Part shown: one piece after another, positions 1-6,321 of the stretch
Numbering within the stretch: the stretch's first letter is position 1
Layout of the letters: each line of letters starts with the position of its first letter
Assembly (NCBI GenBank): GCA_947629875.1
Contig: CANRFK010000048.1
Location: 1 to 9,440 of the forward strand
Length of the DNA: 9,440 nt
From: an uncultured Clostridia bacterium
Lineage (GTDB): Bacteria > Bacillota > Clostridia > Christensenellales > Borkfalkiaceae
Direction: 5' to 3'
Position numbers and translations under genes: made by a program
Notes under the pieces: generated by a model
What the model was told of the DNA's origin: nothing
The model's input: only the letters and a program-made list of their open reading frames with translations
Databases searched by the model: none

Positions 1-73
1 AAGGTGCTATCAGACCTCTTTTTTGCCCATTTTTGCCCTTTTTGGCGTTGTTATATCCAAAGCGCGACTGCAT
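1..73 (-). CDS. possible start of an unidentified protein, cut by the left window edge
   Basis: An ATG at 73-71 opens a frame that stays open for 24 codons to the edge of the window. The peptide begins MQSRFGYNNAKKGKNGQKRG and is rich in lysine, arginine and glycine. A purine-rich GGGAG lies about 10 nt upstream of the ATG, a usable though slightly long ribosome-site spacing, and the terminator at 140-172 separates it from the gal operon. No convincing promoter is visible in 74-139. Twenty-four open codons prove little, and I recognise no family. It could equally be intergenic sequence. Confidence 0.28.
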   Translation of the reverse strand, partial: MQSRFGYNNAKKGKNGQKRGLIAP

Positions 74-139
74 ACGTATGTTTCTCCCTTTCACCGCCGA
101 ATGTGTGGCGGCCTGTTTGCACACTCATCTTCATCTCAT

Positions 140-172
140 AAAAAACTCCCGACGGCTCTCTTTGCTGTCGGG
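140..172 (-). terminator. intrinsic terminator, probable end of the gal operon transcript
   Basis: Bases 148-156 and 164-172 form a 9-bp stem (six G-C/A-T pairs CCCGAC/GTCGGG, then one G-T wobble and two G-C pairs) with a 7-nt loop. On the minus strand the stem is followed after two bases by six T residues (140-145), the normal form of a rho-independent terminator. On the plus strand the T-run lies 8 nt away, so it fits minus-strand transcription better. It is about 300 nt after the galE stop, and no better candidate lies between. Confidence 0.75.
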
Positions 173-286
173 ATCATGCGTTTTTACAAATTTTCGGAAG
201 ACGTCTATAAAAAGACGGCGGGAGTTGCCGATGGGCATCGTTAGCGCTGCACATTCCGCAGTCCGCGCCCGTTTCCATGCAATATA

Positions 287-321
287 CCGCCCCGTAACCG
301 CCCGTGGATCTCTCCACAGAC
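287..321 (-). repeat. 35-nt hairpin element, copy 2
   Basis: This 35-nt block aligns without gaps to 388-422, with 26 of 35 bases identical by hand count. Read on the minus strand, both copies fold into a 7-pair stem with a 4-nt loop and share a GGGGCGG tail. One stem pair is C-G in the other copy and T-A here. Another is T-A there and T-G (a wobble in RNA) here. Read on the plus strand the latter becomes an A-C mismatch, so the conserved structure suits an RNA made in the same direction as galE. Confidence 0.6.
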
Positions 322-337
322 GGTATGGGGGGGATCA

Positions 338-370
338 TTACAAAACGTCAGGGGGGATGACGTATTGTAA
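338..370. repeat. 33-nt inverted repeat with G6/C6 loop
   Basis: Arms 338-350 and 358-370 pair over 13 positions with one A-A mismatch (344/364). The outer six pairs are TTACAA/TTGTAA and the inner six ACGTCA/TGACGT. The 7-nt loop is GGGGGGA on the plus strand. It lies between the two 35-nt hairpin copies. There is no T-run directly after either side, so it is not a standard terminator. It may be part of a mobile or regulatory repeat. Confidence 0.65.
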
Positions 371-387
371 CCGTTGAAGCTCCTGCC

Positions 388-422
388 CCGCCCCTCGATC
401 GCCTGCGGATTGCTCCGCAGAC
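388..422 (-). repeat. 35-nt hairpin element, copy 1
   Basis: This is the copy nearest galE, 101 bp from copy 2. Its stem is perfect (403-409 with 414-420, loop 410-413) and is extended by four more pairs (398-401 with 422-425) after a single C-A mismatch. It ends with the same GGGGCGG block as copy 2 on the minus strand. No T-run follows, so terminator activity on its own is unlikely. Confidence 0.6.
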
Positions 423-468
423 GATTTAAGGGGGAATGGGTGGGCAGTGTATCACAAGCCGCCGAAAA

Positions 469-1485
469 TCAGCGCGAATTGTAACCGTTGGGATTTTTCT
501 TTTGCCAGTTCCAGAGCGAAGCGCACATCTCGTCGATGCCGAGGTCTGCGTGCCATCCGAGTTCACGTTTTGCCTTGGATGCGTCGGCATAACATGCGGC
601 AATGTCGCCCGCTCGCCTCGGCTTGATGACATACGGGAGCGGATGACCGCACGCCTTCCCGAACGCATGGATGACTTCGAGCACGCTGTACCCCTTTCCC
701 GTGCCGAGATTGTAGGTATAGACGCCCGCCTTGCCGAGTTTATCGATCGCCGCAACGTGCCCCTTGGCGAGGTCGACAACGTGGATATAGTCTCTGACGC
801 CCGTTCCATCAGGCGTGGGATAGTCGTTCCCGAATACTCCCACCTCTTTCAGCTCCCCGATCGCCACCTTTGCGATATACGGCGTGAGATTGTTGGGGAT
901 GCCCTTCGGATCCTCGCCGATGAGCCCGCTCTCGTGCGCCCCCACGGGATTGAAATAGCGGAGAAGCGCCACCGTCCATGCGGGGTCGGCGGCATAGACG
1001 TCCTTCAGAATGAGTTCCTGCATATACTTGCTCGTACCGTAGGGATTGGTCGTCCCGCCGACCTTGCAGGTCTCATCGAGCGGCAGTTTCTCGGGCGTGC
1101 CGTAGACCGTCGCAGACGAAGAGAAAACAATTCTCTTGCACCCATGTCCGCGCATGACGTCCAAAAGGGCGAGCGTCCCGCCGATGTTGTTGTCGTAGTA
1201 TTCGATGGGCTTTTGGCAGGACTCGCCCACCGCTTTCAGCCCCGCGAAGTGGATGACCCAATCTATTTTGTGATCCTCAAAGATGCGGTTGAGCAGGGCT
1301 CTGTCGCGCACATCTCCTTCGTAGACGGAGACCGCTTTCCCCGTGATTTTCTCCACGCGTTTGATGCTCTCGGGCGAAGCGTTGGAATAGTTATCTATGA
1401 CGACCACTTCATGGCCGCTCTCCAAAAGTTCCACGCAGGTGTGGGAACCGATATACCCTGCGCCGCCCGTCACTAATATCCTCAT
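469..1485 (-). CDS. galE: UDP-glucose 4-epimerase
   Basis: This 338-aa cytoplasmic enzyme of the Leloir pathway interconverts UDP-galactose and UDP-glucose with bound NAD. It is an extended short-chain dehydrogenase. The N-terminal Rossmann motif TGGAGYIGSH starts at residue 6. A serine-rich strand FSSSATVYG (121-129) and the catalytic pair Y149 and K153 (in PYGTSK) follow, then RYFNPVGAH (176-184), and the usual NPNGY near the C-terminus. Length matches the family. A longer reading from 1551 would run into galK; the start at 1485 fits the family's MRILVTGG opening and has a strong AGGAGG 9 nt upstream. The gene begins 17 nt after galK and is last in the operon. Its last codons contain a 13-bp sequence repeated at 364-376. 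Confidence 0.97.
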   Translation of the reverse strand: MRILVTGGAGYIGSHTCVELLESGHEVVVIDNYSNASPESIKRVEKITGKAVSVYEGDVRDRALLNRIFEDHKIDWVIHFAGLKAVGESCQKPIEYYDNNIGGTLALLDVMRGHGCKRIVFSSSATVYGTPEKLPLDETCKVGGTTNPYGTSKYMQELILKDVYAADPAWTVALLRYFNPVGAHESGLIGEDPKGIPNNLTPYIAKVAIGELKEVGVFGNDYPTPDGTGVRDYIHVVDLAKGHVAAIDKLGKAGVYTYNLGTGKGYSVLEVIHAFGKACGHPLPYVIKPRRAGDIAACYADASKAKRELGWHADLGIDEMCASLWNWQKKNPNGYNSR

Positions 1486-1492
1486 CGCATGA

Positions 1493-1500
1493 CACCTCCT
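1493..1500 (-). promoter_or_regulatory. ribosome binding site of galE
   Basis: AGGAGGTG lies in the 17-nt galK-galE gap, with AGGAGG ending 9 nt before the ATG at 1485. It is the strongest ribosome site inside the operon and fixes the galE start. An out-of-frame ATG (1490-1488) lies between it and the true start and opens a two-codon frame ATG CGA TGA that overlaps the galE ATG. Confidence 0.85.
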
Positions 1501-1502
1501 AT

Positions 1503-2627
1503 TTATAATTCGAGATACTTTAATCCGTCGCCGATCTCTACGTCGTAGCAAGTTGCGTCGTAGCCCGTTTCCTGTTTATAGCGCCGGCATACCTTTTGTT
1601 TGAAATCCTCGACGGCGTCCGTTTTCACGAGATTGACCGTGCACCCGCCGAAGCCCGCGCCCGTCATGCGCGCACCCGCGCAGGCATAGTGATCCCAAGC
1701 GGCATGGGCGAGGCTGTCGAGTTCCTTCCCCGTGACCTCGTAGAGCTCCGCAAGCGACCTGTGCGATTCCGTCAGAAGTTCCCCAAACCGCTTCATGTCC
1801 CCTTTCTGCATCACCGCCGTCGCCGACTGTACGCGGTAGCACTCATCCACGACGTGCTTCGCGCGGCGGTAGATGGTGAGCGGAAGTCCGCCACGGTATT
1901 CGAGCAGTTCAAACGGCCTCACGTCGGCGAGGCAGTCGATGGGCAACTTCCTCTTTAAGACGGAGAGGGCAAACTCCGTTTCCTGCCTCCGTTCGTTATA
2001 CTTGCTCTCCACAAGGCTGTGCGGCTTGTTTGTATTGATGATGACGAGGGAATACTCCCCCGTCTGCACGGGGATATATTGACATGCGAGCGTCTTGCAG
2101 TTGAGGAGCATTGCCTGCCCCGCTTTGCCGCACGCCGAGGCGTACTGATCCATGATGCCGCAGTTGACGCCCGCGTACTCCTGTTCGGCGCGCTGGGCGA
2201 TCTTTGCGATCTCTACGGGGTCGGGACGTTCCCCCGCAACGAGCGCATAAGCCGCGAGCGTGGATACCTCGATCGCCGCAGAGGAAGAAAGGCCGCTTCC
2301 GAACGGGACTTTGCAATCGATGAGAAGGTCGCACCCCTTGACCTCATGCCCCGATGTCTGCCAGAGATAGGCGCAACCCGCCTGATACTTGGCGTGTTTG
2401 AGTGCGCGGTATCCGTTCAAATTGCGGATATCGAGAGAAATTTGATCGGGCAAGTCCGTCCATGCGAGGTTGATATAGTCCGTGCCGTTCGGGCGGGCAT
2501 AGACGGTACATTTGAGGGAGAGGGCGCAGGGCAAAACTTGCCCGCCGCAATAATCGACGTGTTCGCCGATGAGATTGACTCTTCCCGCTGCCGAAACTTC
2601 AAAGCGATACTCTTTCGTGTTTATCAT
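1503..2627 (-). CDS. galK: galactokinase
   Basis: This GHMP-family kinase phosphorylates galactose at C1 with ATP, the first committed Leloir step, in the cytoplasm. The galactokinase signature GRVNLIGEHVDY is at residues 15-26, the ATP-binding GSGLSSSAA at 110-118, GIMDQYAS with the probable catalytic base D160 at 157-164, and the C-terminal GHMP motif TGAGFGG at 322-328. R16 is the expected catalytic arginine. At 374 aa it is slightly short because only 14 residues precede the signature, roughly half the usual lead. The start is supported by an ATGA overlap with the galT stop (2624-2627), which suggests coupled translation, and by GGGG 8 nt upstream (2636-2639). Confidence 0.96.
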   Translation of the reverse strand: MINTKEYRFEVSAAGRVNLIGEHVDYCGGQVLPCALSLKCTVYARPNGTDYINLAWTDLPDQISLDIRNLNGYRALKHAKYQAGCAYLWQTSGHEVKGCDLLIDCKVPFGSGLSSSAAIEVSTLAAYALVAGERPDPVEIAKIAQRAEQEYAGVNCGIMDQYASACGKAGQAMLLNCKTLACQYIPVQTGEYSLVIINTNKPHSLVESKYNERRQETEFALSVLKRKLPIDCLADVRPFELLEYRGGLPLTIYRRAKHVVDECYRVQSATAVMQKGDMKRFGELLTESHRSLAELYEVTGKELDSLAHAAWDHYACAGARMTGAGFGGCTVNLVKTDAVEDFKQKVCRRYKQETGYDATCYDVEIGDGLKYLEL

Positions 2628-4108
2628 ATTTCAAACCCCAATTCTTGCATGAATGCAACCGTCTGCCGCTTATCCTTGAACACTGCCGTGTTCTCCAAAA
2701 TGCGGTTGCAGATAGAGCCGAGTTCTTCGCGCATGGCGTTCTTTACGCTACCCATGTCCGGGGTGTGCCCCACGCGCGCCTTTACTTCCTCATAGACAAG
2801 AGAAAATTCGCACAATTCCTCGGTGAGCGGCTTGCCCGCCACGATCAACGCCTCGAGTTCGCCGAGCTGCTTCTCGAGCCTGCCGGGGAGGATGAACAGC
2901 CCCTGCGCCTCGATGAGCCCGATGGACTCCTTCTTGATGATATGGAACTCGGGGTGCGCGTGGAAGATGCCGTCCGGGTACTGCTCGCTCGTGAGATTGC
3001 TCCGCAGGATGATGCTCATCTCATAGCCGCGCGTTGTCTTAACTACCGTAGGACTGATGGCGTTGTGAACGCCTTTTTCATCTTCGGGAACAATGCCGAG
3101 CGCACGGTTTTCGTAAGACACCCACTTCTCCCTGATGCGCTCGCCGATCTCCTCGATGTCCGCGCGGACGTTGGATACAACACGCACGACCGTTCCCGCC
3201 CAATCCAACACTTCCACAACAGCCTCGGGGAACTCCCCGCTCCGCAGGGTATAGGCGGCGCCCGCCCTGTGCATGGGCAGAATTTCGCCGCCGCCCTGAT
3301 AGTGGTCGTGAGCGAGGACGCTTCCGCCGATGCGTTCGAGCGGCGCATTGCAACCAATGAAGTATGTGGGGAACAGATCCACGAAATCCATGAGCCGCGT
3401 GAACGTAGCGCGGTCTGTGTGCATGGGAATGTGCTCATAGTTCACCGCGATGCCGTGCTCCCTGAAATAGCCGTAGGGCGAATACTGCCAAAACCACGGC
3501 TTTCCGCCGAGGGTGATGTCGATCGTGCGGAGGGTGCGCTTATTTCTTCCCGCGAAGCCCTCGTTTTCATGGCAGATATTGCACTTGGGATAGCCCGTCT
3601 TGGTGGAATTGCCGCTGACCGCCTTCTTGGGGTCGCGGAACTCGGGCTTCGCCTTGTTGATCGTGACGATGAGCCCCTGCGAAGGAAAGCGCGGATTTTT
3701 ATCGAGGACGGCCTTCTTCACATAGTCGCTTTTGACGCAGTACGCATAGAACCATTGGAGCGCCGCCCCGCTCCCCATATCCTCGAGCTTCGTTACAAAC
3801 CGCGTCTGCACTTCTTGCGGGGAGAGCATCAGTTCCCCCATCACGCTGTCGCGGTAAAATTCGGCGTCCTGCGGTTCAAACAACCCCTCCGCGATACAGG
3901 CCTCTGTCAATTCATCCAACAATCTTTCGGGCGTCTCGTCTGAAACGTCCGTGTCTCGTTGTTCACCGGGATAGGCGTCCAAACCGAACAGACGAAAAAT
4001 CCCGTTGCGGGCATAGTCCACATTCTTTTTCGGCAAATCGAGATTTCTCTTGGCATAATCCAAGAGCGCATCAATGCAATGATAAATCTTTCCCCTGTTC
4101 ATTTCCAT
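2624..4108 (-). CDS. galT: galactose-1-phosphate uridylyltransferase, class II
   Basis: This enzyme transfers UMP from UDP-glucose to galactose-1-phosphate, giving UDP-galactose and glucose-1-phosphate. The 494-aa length and the segment IGGSVLAHDHYQGG (260-273) match the class II family of Firmicutes. The class I enzyme instead has an HPHxQ site. By analogy H269, the second histidine of HDH, is the residue that becomes uridylylated. A CNICHENEGF segment (176-185) is also typical. The start is either M1 (4108) or M3 (4102); both have only weak ribosome-site sequence (AGG about 12 nt before 4108). It lies 31 nt after the regulator gene and overlaps galK by 4 nt. Confidence 0.95.
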   Translation of the reverse strand: MEMNRGKIYHCIDALLDYAKRNLDLPKKNVDYARNGIFRLFGLDAYPGEQRDTDVSDETPERLLDELTEACIAEGLFEPQDAEFYRDSVMGELMLSPQEVQTRFVTKLEDMGSGAALQWFYAYCVKSDYVKKAVLDKNPRFPSQGLIVTINKAKPEFRDPKKAVSGNSTKTGYPKCNICHENEGFAGRNKRTLRTIDITLGGKPWFWQYSPYGYFREHGIAVNYEHIPMHTDRATFTRLMDFVDLFPTYFIGCNAPLERIGGSVLAHDHYQGGGEILPMHRAGAAYTLRSGEFPEAVVEVLDWAGTVVRVVSNVRADIEEIGERIREKWVSYENRALGIVPEDEKGVHNAISPTVVKTTRGYEMSIILRSNLTSEQYPDGIFHAHPEFHIIKKESIGLIEAQGLFILPGRLEKQLGELEALIVAGKPLTEELCEFSLVYEEVKARVGHTPDMGSVKNAMREELGSICNRILENTAVFKDKRQTVAFMQELGFEI

Positions 4109-4139
4109 ACCGTGTGCCTATTGCATCCTATTGATATTT

Positions 4140-5114
4140 TTATTGACAATTCATCAGGCGTACTTCCACCGTGACGACGCGCTTCTCTCTTCCGCCCCTC
4201 TCAATGCTGCCGATCATCATGTCGACGGCCGTGCTCGCGAATGCCTTCTTGTTTGGGCCGATGGAGGGGATGCGGTGCGGGAGGTGGATCTCCTGTTGGA
4301 CGCAGTCGTATCCGACGATGGGAATGGGCGGGATCGCGTTCTCTTCAAAGGAATAGAGCACATCGAATGCGAACATATCGTTGAAGCAGAAAATGCCGTC
4401 GGGCGCACCGTCTTTGTTCCGATACAACGTTTTCAGCGTCTCTTCCAAGGGAACCGCATATCCGTCAATGACCGTGGGCGCAGCGAGCCCCGCCTTTAAC
4501 GCCTCCGCCTCAAATCCCGCCAAGCGGTCGCGTGCACAGGAAACGCTCAGATCCACCGTGATAAAGGCAAGGCGGGAGGCGCCCTGCCCGATCAAATATT
4601 GCGCCGCCTTTCTTCCGCCCTCCACATCGTCGCAGCTGACGGAATCCACGTTCTTCAAATCCGTACGGCGCCCCAAGAGCAAGACGGGCAATCCGAAATG
4701 CTCTATCAGTTGTTCGATGTCGTCGGTCGGTTCGAGGAAGCTGATGACGCCCGCCGCATTGTTGGAGATCGCAAACTCATAGGATGAACGGTCAAACTTG
4801 TGCTCCGAAACCGAATGAACCAACGTTGAGTATCCTCTTTCCCGCAAGATCGTCTGCAAATAATCGATCATGACGGAGAAATAGATATTCAACAAATTGT
4901 CGTAGACGATGACGATCTGGCGGCTGCTTCCGTAGTGCAGAGAGCTCGCCGTATTGTTCATGATATAGTTTAATTCTGCGGCCGCTTTTAATACCCGTCT
5001 GCGGGTTTCCTCGGAAATATCGGGCGCATTGCGAAAAGCGCGCGAAACGGTTTGCGGCGTTACCTGCGCCACCCGTGCCACGTCTGCCATCGTTACCCGC
5101 GTCCTTTTTACCAT
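4140..5114 (-). CDS. LacI/GalR-family transcriptional repressor, probable operon regulator
   Basis: This 324-aa protein has the LacI-family layout. A helix-turn-helix occupies residues 8-27 (VTMADVARVAQVTPQTVSRA), followed by a third helix to about 50. A hinge helix follows with Y50, N53, A56 and L59; L59 matches the leucine that wedges into the central CpG of operators. A periplasmic-binding-protein-like sugar domain follows, with FNDMFAFDVL (244-253) and VGYD (267-270). The usual YxPN and AR of the hinge are changed to YIMN and AS. It starts 12 nt after the GH43 gene; AAGGCGG (5122-5128) is its ribosome site and overlaps the GH43 stop codon. It is second in the operon and so is probably autoregulated through the palindrome at 6026-6039. 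The inducer is unknown; galactose or a galactose- or arabinose-containing oligosaccharide is inferred from context. Confidence 0.93.
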   Translation of the reverse strand: MVKRTRVTMADVARVAQVTPQTVSRAFRNAPDISEETRRRVLKAAAELNYIMNNTASSLHYGSSRQIVIVYDNLLNIYFSVMIDYLQTILRERGYSTLVHSVSEHKFDRSSYEFAISNNAAGVISFLEPTDDIEQLIEHFGLPVLLLGRRTDLKNVDSVSCDDVEGGRKAAQYLIGQGASRLAFITVDLSVSCARDRLAGFEAEALKAGLAAPTVIDGYAVPLEETLKTLYRNKDGAPDGIFCFNDMFAFDVLYSFEENAIPPIPIVGYDCVQQEIHLPHRIPSIGPNKKAFASTAVDMMIGSIERGGREKRVVTVEVRLMNCQ

Positions 5115-5126
5115 AGAGATACCGCC

Positions 5127-6011
5127 TTAAAGTACGATCTCGAAAACTCCGTTTTCGTTAAAAACCGCTTCCCCGATACACATTCTTCTGTTGCCGCTCG
5201 GCCTGTCTTTGTCGGTATGGATATGAAAAGCGGTGTATAGTTTTCCGTTTCCGTCGCGGAAAAAACTGTTGTGCCCCGGCCCCGAAAAATCTCCTTCCGC
5301 CCTTTTCAACACGGGATAACCGTATTTTTTGTACGACCCCATCGGCGAATCCGACACCGCGCAGCCCACCGAATAATCGGGGCTGCTGAAACAATTCACA
5401 GAATAATTGAGATAATATTTTCCGTCATGTTTTATGACCGCGGGGCCCTCGTTCCAGCGCCATTCGGGATCGAGCGAGGTCTCCCAAGCGTCGTCGGGCG
5501 TCGTCATGCGTTTGGGCGTGCTTACGAGTTCTTGTAGATCGGCCGAAAGTTCGGCGCAATAAATTTCACTGGTATGCACGCCGTTTATGATATTTTCGGA
5601 ACAGTCGCGGGCAAAATACAGATAATTTCTGCCGTCGTCGTCCGTGAAGAGCGTCGCGTCGATGCAGGCGTACCCCAAGTCGAACAGCGGCCCTTCCCGC
5701 ACATCCCTGAACGGGCCCGCGGGGGAATCCGCAACGGCCAGCCCTATCCGCAGACTGTGATTTTTCTTCCAACGTGCCGTAAATAACATGTAATACTTTC
5801 CGTTCCGCGCGTAGACTTCGGGCGCCCAAAAGCAGTTTTCCCCCCACGGACTGTTGCAATAACAGTACCCGCAGGCCTTCCACTCGGCGAGATCGCGGGA
5901 TATGAAGTAACGGAAACCGTCGGGCGCGGAGGTCGCATACGCATAATACGTATCCCCCGCTTTGAGGATAAAGGGATCCCCGATCCCCGTAATTTGTGTA
6001 CGGATCAGCAT
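5127..6011 (-). CDS. glycoside hydrolase family 43, intracellular
   Basis: This is a 294-aa single-domain five-bladed beta-propeller glycosidase (inverting mechanism). The three family-43 acids are visible: D12 in GIGDPFILK (base), D118 in CIDATLF (pKa modulator) and E188 in WNEGPAV (acid). The conserved GPGHNSF has H247. WAPEV (62-66) is also typical. It has no signal peptide or membrane segment and no accessory beta-sandwich or carbohydrate-binding module, so it probably acts on imported short oligosaccharides. Family 43 includes arabinofuranosidases, xylosidases, arabinanases and exo-beta-1,3-galactosidases. The sequence does not decide among these; the galactose operon favours a galactan or arabinogalactan fragment. 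It is the first gene of the operon; GGAGAG (6021-6026) is 9 nt before the ATG. Confidence 0.93.
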   Translation of the reverse strand: MLIRTQITGIGDPFILKAGDTYYAYATSAPDGFRYFISRDLAEWKACGYCYCNSPWGENCFWAPEVYARNGKYYMLFTARWKKNHSLRIGLAVADSPAGPFRDVREGPLFDLGYACIDATLFTDDDGRNYLYFARDCSENIINGVHTSEIYCAELSADLQELVSTPKRMTTPDDAWETSLDPEWRWNEGPAVIKHDGKYYLNYSVNCFSSPDYSVGCAVSDSPMGSYKKYGYPVLKRAEGDFSGPGHNSFFRDGNGKLYTAFHIHTDKDRPSGNRRMCIGEAVFNENGVFEIVL

Positions 6012-6025
6012 CGATCAAATCTCTC

Positions 6026-6039
6026 CGTTATCGATAACG
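6026..6039. promoter_or_regulatory. probable LacI-family operator
   Basis: CGTTATCGATAACG is a perfect 14-bp palindrome with a CpG at its centre, the form used by many LacI/GalR repressors whose hinge helix opens a central CpG step. It begins about 7 nt after the -10 hexamer, so it covers roughly +1 to +14 of the predicted transcript and ends at the GH43 ribosome site. Binding there would block transcription start. The regulator encoded at 4140-5114 is the obvious candidate. I saw no second copy in the window. Confidence 0.75.
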
Positions 6040-6046
6040 TAATGAT

Positions 6047-6075
6047 ATTCTATCACAGCTCCCGCAGTCTGTCAA
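6047..6075 (-). promoter_or_regulatory. sigma-A promoter of the GH43-lacI-galTKE operon
   Basis: The -35 box TTGACA (6070-6075) is a perfect consensus. The spacer is exactly 17 nt and the -10 box is TAGAAT (6047-6052), one base off consensus. TGA directly before it gives an extended -10. The predicted start is near 6040, about 29 nt before the GH43 ATG. A promoter this strong would need the adjacent operator to keep the operon off. Confidence 0.88.
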
Positions 6076-6083
6076 CTCCCTCT

Positions 6084-6109
6084 GCAAAAATTTTGAAAAA
6101 ATCTTTTGC
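6084..6109. promoter_or_regulatory. A/T-rich inverted repeat upstream of the gal promoter, UP-element-like
   Basis: GCAAAA (6084-6089) pairs with TTTTGC (6104-6109), and inside them ATTTT pairs with AAAAT, giving 11 pairs with one bulged C (6103) and a 3-nt loop. Relative to the predicted start this is about -45 to -70, where A/T tracts contact the RNA polymerase alpha subunit. It could therefore raise promoter strength, or be an activator site. Confidence 0.45.
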
Positions 6110-6141
6110 GCGGCTCAAAGAGGTGCCTCATTCAAAGAGAA

Positions 6142-6259
6142 GCAGCCCGCCCGAGCCGCCCCGCCCGCGACAGCCTGCCTGCATTGCTGAAAAATTTCCG
6201 CCCTCCGAAAAAGTTCTCCCCGCGCGCCCGATGCAGCCCGCCCGAGCCGCACCGCCCGC
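6142..6259. repeat. pair of GC-rich 27-nt direct repeats
   Basis: Bases 6142-6168 and 6233-6259 match at 26 of 27 positions (C at 6160, A at 6251), 91 bp apart. Both start GCAGCCCGCCCGAGCCGC. The stretch between is mixed in composition and has no gene I can support. Their role is unknown; they may be remnants of a dispersed repeat. They lie between the kinase terminator and the gal promoter. Confidence 0.7.
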
Positions 6260-6292
6260 CGCGGAGCGATGGACGTCACAATTTTTCCACGC

Positions 6293-6321
6293 AAAAAGAG
6301 CGCCCTGCGGGACGCTCTTTT
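6293..6321 (-). terminator. intrinsic terminator of the nucleoside-kinase-like gene
   Basis: A nine-pair stem (6294-6302 with 6313-6321) is extended by three G-C pairs (6303-6305 with 6309-6311) past a bulged A at 6312, with a 3-nt loop. The minus strand ends in five T (6293-6297). It lies about 75 nt after the kinase stop. The plus strand also ends in four T, so it could work in both directions. Confidence 0.8.

Larger units (their letters stand above)
74..468. other. gene-poor stretch downstream of galE with structured repeats
   Basis: This 395-base stretch has no well-supported gene. It holds, in the direction of gal transcription, a hairpin (398-425) that is copied in diverged form at 302-319, a 13-pair inverted repeat (338-370), a 34-codon open frame (174-278, minus) without a strong ribosome site, and the intrinsic terminator at 140-172. 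Runs of C on the transcribed strand (351-356, 327-333) and G/C-rich blocks give it a composition unlike the neighbouring coding DNA. It could be the 3' untranslated region of the gal mRNA, a dispersed repeat element, or both. Confidence 0.6.

Noticed and set aside
2..24. Terminator-like sequence on the plus strand (AGGT...ACCT then six T)
   Set aside because: Only about six pairs with a bulge are visible and the stem may be cut by the window edge. If real, it would imply a plus-strand gene to the left and weaken the 1-73 call.
23..377. Overlapping plus-strand frames 23-244 and 33-377 in the left region
   Set aside because: They have no ribosome sites, run through the terminator and hairpin repeats, and have repeat-like composition.
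1486..1551. Extended galE start at 1551
   Set aside because: It would add 22 arginine-rich residues encoded within galK. The family start and the AGGAGG site both place the start at 1485.
436..3943. Long plus-strand open frames opposite galE, galK and galT (436-1476, 2019-2795, 2645-3943)
   Set aside because: They lie antisense to well-identified genes, show no recognisable domains, and are explained by the GC-rich codon pattern of the true frames.
4109..4150. Possible internal promoter before galT (TTGTCA with a weak TGCAAT)
   Set aside because: The -10 matches only four of six bases and the spacer is 18 nt. Tight gene spacing already explains expression from the main promoter.
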